Shown in pieces: positions 17,325-20,034 of a stretch of 20,034 bases of DNA (positions are counted from its first letter, which is position 1; every line of letters starts with the position of its first letter). Under the pieces are notes generated by a model. The model was given only the letters and a program-made list of their open reading frames with translations, ran no database searches and was not told the origin of the DNA. A program made the translations under genes and the position numbers. The stretch spans positions 1-20,034 of the forward strand of contig JBBRMY010000034.1 in NCBI GenBank assembly GCA_038230595.1, written 5' to 3'. The stretch is from JBBRMY01 sp038230595. Its GTDB lineage: Bacteria; Bacteroidota; Ignavibacteria; Tepidaquicellales; Tepidaquicellaceae.

Positions 17325-18608
17325 ATGAAAAGAAAAAAAGCTGAAAGTCCGGATAATGATGGGGAAATAATTGTAGCTCTGGATGTAGGCACAACAAAAG
17401 TTTGCGTAATAGTTGCAAAAGTTAAAGAAGATGATAAAGTTGATATAATCGGAATAGGAAAAGCTCCGTCCGACGGATTACACAGAGGAATTGTAGTTAA
17501 TCCTAAAAAGACAATTGCTTCAATTTCAAAAGCGATAAAAGAAGCAGAGCTTAATTCCGGAACAACTATAACATCAGTTTCTGTAGGAATAGCAGGACAT
17601 CATATCAGATGCATTCAGTCAAGCAGTATAATAGGAATAAACAGTCCTGATAGAATAATAACTGAGGATGATATCACAAGGCTTATTGAAACATCAAAAA
17701 TATTAAAGCTGCCAAGTGACACTAAAATAATTGATGTAGTGCCTCAGGAATATATTATAGATGGGAAGGATGGAATATTTGAAACACCGGTTGATATGTA
17801 TGGCACGAAGCTTGAAGCAAAAGTAAATATTATCACAGGTCTTGTTTCTTCAATCGATGATCTTTCGAAATGCGTAACAGCATGCGGAATTGAAATTGAT
17901 GATATAGTACTTGAGCCGATCGCATCATCTTATTCTGTACTGAATGAGACGCAGAAAAAAGTCGGAGTTGCAATGATAGATATCGGCGGCGGAACAACTG
18001 ATATTGCGATATTCAAGAAAGGTGTGTTGAAATACACTGCAGGAGTAGGGATAGCAGGAAACCTTGTTACAAATGATATTGTTGAATCCCTTGGAATTTC
18101 AGATGAAGAAGCTGAAAGAATAAAAAGAGAGTATGGTTATGCATATCTAGAAGAGATACTTAATGATGATGAGATAATAATGGAATCACTTCAGAATGAT
18201 ATTCCAAAGAAAACAAGAAAATCGATATTAGGAAGAATTATACAGGCGAGAATGCAGGATATATTTGAGCTATCTCTTCTTGAGATCAGAAATTCACTGA
18301 TAGAAAAAGAGCTGCATGCAGGTGTTGTTGTAACCGGCGGAGGATCATTAATAAAGGGTACAAAGGAACTTGCAGAGGAAATACTCGGATGCGATGTAAG
18401 CCTTGGAATTCCAAAAGGATTGAATGGCGGACTTATTAAGGAAGTGGAGAGCCCTATATATGCAACTGCTGTCGGGTTAATTCTTTACAGGCTCAAGACT
18501 ATGAATGACATAGCTTATACAGTAAAGAATTCAGGGACAAAAAGAAAAAAGAAATTGAATTCAAAAGGAATTTTCTCAAAAATAAAAGAGTGGTTCGACG
18601 AATTATAA
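17325..18608 (+). CDS. ftsA: Cell division protein FtsA
   Basis: Actin-like ATPase that anchors FtsZ filaments to the inner membrane and recruits later divisome proteins. It has 427 residues, against 420 in E. coli. The phosphate-1 motif is ALDVGTTKVCVIV (18-30) and the phosphate-2 motif is MIDIGGGTTDIAIF (217-230). The FtsA-specific 1C subdomain lies between them, with segments such as SVGIAGHHI (86-94) and DVVPQEYIIDG (137-147). VVTGGGSLIKG near 18330 is the adenosine motif. The last 13 residues, GIFSKIKEWFDEL, form an amphipathic helix, the expected membrane-targeting sequence. It starts at ATG 2 nt after ftsQ. The start is supported by the short linker before the first phosphate motif. 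Confidence 0.97.
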   Translation: MKRKKAESPDNDGEIIVALDVGTTKVCVIVAKVKEDDKVDIIGIGKAPSDGLHRGIVVNPKKTIASISKAIKEAELNSGTTITSVSVGIAGHHIRCIQSSSIIGINSPDRIITEDDITRLIETSKILKLPSDTKIIDVVPQEYIIDGKDGIFETPVDMYGTKLEAKVNIITGLVSSIDDLSKCVTACGIEIDDIVLEPIASSYSVLNETQKKVGVAMIDIGGGTTDIAIFKKGVLKYTAGVGIAGNLVTNDIVESLGISDEEAERIKREYGYAYLEEILNDDEIIMESLQNDIPKKTRKSILGRIIQARMQDIFELSLLEIRNSLIEKELHAGVVVTGGGSLIKGTKELAEEILGCDVSLGIPKGLNGGLIKEVESPIYATAVGLILYRLKTMNDIAYTVKNSGTKRKKKLNSKGIFSKIKEWFDEL

Positions 18609-18662
18609 AATTTTAATTAACAAACAAACATAAACTCCTTAACAAAGAAAGGAAAAACAATC
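18609..18662 (+). promoter_or_regulatory. ftsA-ftsZ gap with Shine-Dalgarno-like ftsZ ribosome binding site
   Basis: This 54-nt leader is the only real intergenic gap within the operon. It is AT-rich and ends in a purine-rich stretch. AAAGGA at 18648-18653, 9 nt before the ftsZ ATG, is the clearest Shine-Dalgarno-like sequence in the window. I see no TAnnTTTG element, so a separate promoter is not supported. Confidence 0.6.
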
Positions 18663-19898
18663 ATGCCAATTAAACTAGTAGAAAGCAGAACTAACGGAGC
18701 AAAGATCAAAGTTGTAGGCGTTGGAGGCGGAGGTGGTAATATCCTTAATTCAATGGTTTCAAGAGGGATCGAAGGCGTTGAATTTATTGCGATCAATACC
18801 GACGCTCAGGCGCTTGAAAAAAGCAAAGCGGATGTGAAAATCCCAATAGGCAACAGCATTACAAACGGCTTAGGTGCCGGAATGAGAGAGGAAGTTGGAT
18901 TCAAAGCTGTTGAAGAATCACGCGATGAGATCGAAAGAGCTTTAGCAGGTTCTGATATGGTTTTTATTACTGCAGGTATGGGCGGAGGAACAGGAACAGG
19001 TGGAGCTCCTGCGATCGCGCACATTGCAAAAGGACTTGATGCACTTGTAGTTGCTATCGTAACAAAACCTTTTGCTTTCGAAGGTAAGCCAAGATCTGAT
19101 CTTGCAACAACAGGAATTGAAAAGCTAAAATCAGAAGTTGATAGCTTAATAGTTATTCCTAATGAGAAGATCTTAAAGCTGATAAACAAAGAAACTACAA
19201 AGAAAGTAGCTTTCGAGCTTGCTGACAGAGTACTCTACAATGCAACAAAGGGAATATCGCAGATCATTACAAAGATCGGTGAGATCAATGTTGACTTTGC
19301 AGATGTAAGAACTACAATGAAAGATATGGGAGATGCAATGATGGGAACGGGTATTGCAACAGGTGAGAACAGAGCAGTAATGGCTGTTACCTATGCTTTG
19401 TCAAATCCTATACTTGATGAGATCGATATTAAAGGTTCAAGATCGGTACTAGTAAATATTTGCAGCAACGGTGAAATAAAAATGTCAGAGATAGAAGAGA
19501 TCAACAGAATAATTCAGGAATCAGCAGGAGAAGATGCAAAATATATCTTAGGAGTAGTTGATGATGAGACAATGAAAGAAGAACTGATGGTAACTGTAAT
19601 TGCAACAGGATTTAATTATCAGGCAGATGAAAAGCAGCAGGATGAATTAAGGAATGCGCTAGAAGCAAAAGCAAAATCCGGAATTTTATCCAGAACTGGT
19701 AGAATTACAGCGTTACCAACAGCAGAGTCATTAAGCCAGTATGATAAGCCGGCACATCAGAGAAGAGAGATCTCATTGAATGAAGACTTGAGTGAAAAGA
19801 AATTTAAAGAAGCTGAATTCACTGAAGAAGAAATAGAAAATCTTATTGTAGACAGTGACTTTAAAAAACCGGCTTTCTTAAGAAGACAAATGGATTAA
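18663..19898 (+). CDS. ftsZ: Cell division protein FtsZ
   Basis: Tubulin-like GTPase that forms the cytokinetic ring. It has 411 residues. The N-terminal nucleotide fold begins VVGVGGGGGN (17-26). The GTP signature GGGTGTG is at 107-113, within TAGMGGGTGTGGAP. The T7 synergy loop NVDFADVRT has N209, D211 and D214, the residues that complete GTP hydrolysis in the neighbouring subunit. A variable linker at about 320-395 leads to the conserved C-terminal peptide DFKKPAFLRRQMD (399-411), the docking site for FtsA and other partners. The linker is short, about 75 residues. Isoleucine is often coded by ATC here, unlike the preceding mur genes, hinting at higher expression. It closes the cluster; no hairpin-plus-T-run terminator follows in the window. 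Confidence 0.98.
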   Translation: MPIKLVESRTNGAKIKVVGVGGGGGNILNSMVSRGIEGVEFIAINTDAQALEKSKADVKIPIGNSITNGLGAGMREEVGFKAVEESRDEIERALAGSDMVFITAGMGGGTGTGGAPAIAHIAKGLDALVVAIVTKPFAFEGKPRSDLATTGIEKLKSEVDSLIVIPNEKILKLINKETTKKVAFELADRVLYNATKGISQIITKIGEINVDFADVRTTMKDMGDAMMGTGIATGENRAVMAVTYALSNPILDEIDIKGSRSVLVNICSNGEIKMSEIEEINRIIQESAGEDAKYILGVVDDETMKEELMVTVIATGFNYQADEKQQDELRNALEAKAKSGILSRTGRITALPTAESLSQYDKPAHQRREISLNEDLSEKKFKEAEFTEEEIENLIVDSDFKKPAFLRRQMD

Positions 19899-20034
19899 AA
19901 TAATTACAAATTTTTAATTACGAGTTACGAATTCGAATTTCGAAATATGAATTATGAATTAATTACTCATAACGAATTATGAAATAGGAATTACCGTTTT
20001 CATATTTAAGTTTACAAAATTACTTATTGGGGAA
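19899..20034. other. AT-rich non-coding flank after ftsZ
   Basis: Between the ftsZ stop and the window edge there is no credible gene start or frame, no TAnnTTTG promoter element, and no GC-rich hairpin followed by a T run. Most of it is the heptamer array annotated separately. The last 40 bases look like unstructured AT-rich DNA. Confidence 0.6.
19915..19994. repeat. Degenerate heptamer tandem repeat, consensus GAATTAY
   Basis: Units read in order: TAATTAC (19915-19921), GAGTTAC (19922-19928), GAATTC (19929-19934, one base short), GAATTTC (19935-19941), GAAATAT (19942-19948), GAATTAT (19949-19955), an 18-base interruption (19956-19973), GAATTAT (19974-19980), GAAATAG (19981-19987) and GAATTAC (19988-19994). 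The phase is kept over most of 80 bases. Small palindromes arise inside it: AATTCGAATT (19930-19939), ATTTCGAAAT (19937-19946) and a TCATAA/TTATGA hairpin (19967-19982). Function unknown. Confidence 0.7.

Noticed and set aside
18601..18662. Separate promoter for ftsZ in the ftsA-ftsZ gap
   Set aside because: No TAnnTTTG element with a TTTG partner at 19-21 nt was found. The gap is only AT-rich.
18806..19189. Antisense open frame of 127 codons inside ftsZ
   Set aside because: It lies fully opposite the most conserved part of FtsZ, has a low-complexity S/P/A-rich translation with no family resemblance, and is a by-product of + strand codon use.
19967..19982. TCATAA/TTATGA hairpin as an ftsZ terminator
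   Set aside because: The 6-bp stem has a single G/C pair and no downstream T run. It is better explained as part of the heptamer array.
19915..19994. CRISPR array
   Set aside because: Units are 7 bp, degenerate and directly adjacent, with no spacers and no cas genes.

Overview
The window is an AT-rich bacterial chromosome segment with every gene on the + strand. It holds the C-terminal two thirds of rpoC, a strong intrinsic terminator, and then a complete, tightly packed division and cell wall (dcw) cluster: mraZ, rsmH, ftsL, ftsI, murE, murF, mraY, murD, ftsW, murG, an unnamed membrane-protein gene, murC, ftsQ, ftsA and ftsZ. It ends in a short AT-rich flank made of degenerate 7-bp tandem repeats.

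The likely source is a Gram-negative member of the Bacteroidota/Chlorobiota/Ignavibacteriota group, most plausibly Ignavibacteria-like. The promoter before mraZ fits the Bacteroidota-type TTTG...TAnnTTTG pattern. Most starts lack a Shine-Dalgarno sequence. Arginine is coded mostly by AGA. The RpoC fragment is as long as the matching part of E. coli RpoC, which implies the large SI3 insert. MurE carries the DNPR motif of meso-diaminopimelate ligases. MurF sits between murE and mraY, which I recall as unlike typical Bacteroidia clusters. The phylum assignment is inference.

Layout: 1-2989 rpoC; 2990-3272 terminator, AT-rich spacer, promoter and MraZ box; 3273-19898 the dcw operon; 19899-20034 repeat-rich flank. 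Inside the operon, adjacent genes overlap by 1 to 20 nt or are separated by 2 to 8 nt. The exception is the 54-nt ftsA-ftsZ gap, which carries the clearest Shine-Dalgarno-like sequence in the window. I see no internal terminator, so one long transcript with translational coupling is likely, started at the mraZ promoter and probably autorepressed by MraZ.

The genes form one pathway. MurC, MurD, MurE and MurF build the UDP-MurNAc-pentapeptide in the cytoplasm. MraY and MurG make lipid I and lipid II at the membrane. FtsW polymerises the glycan and FtsI crosslinks it at the septum. FtsL and FtsQ are bitopic divisome proteins, FtsA tethers FtsZ to the membrane, and FtsZ forms the ring. MraZ and RsmH are the usual regulator and rRNA methyltransferase at the head. 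murA, murB and ddl are absent here.

The window is mostly well-understood core biology. The least explained items are a 155-residue two-helix membrane protein with a possible PH-like domain between murG and murC, the placement of the MraZ box over the predicted transcription start, and the heptamer array after ftsZ.
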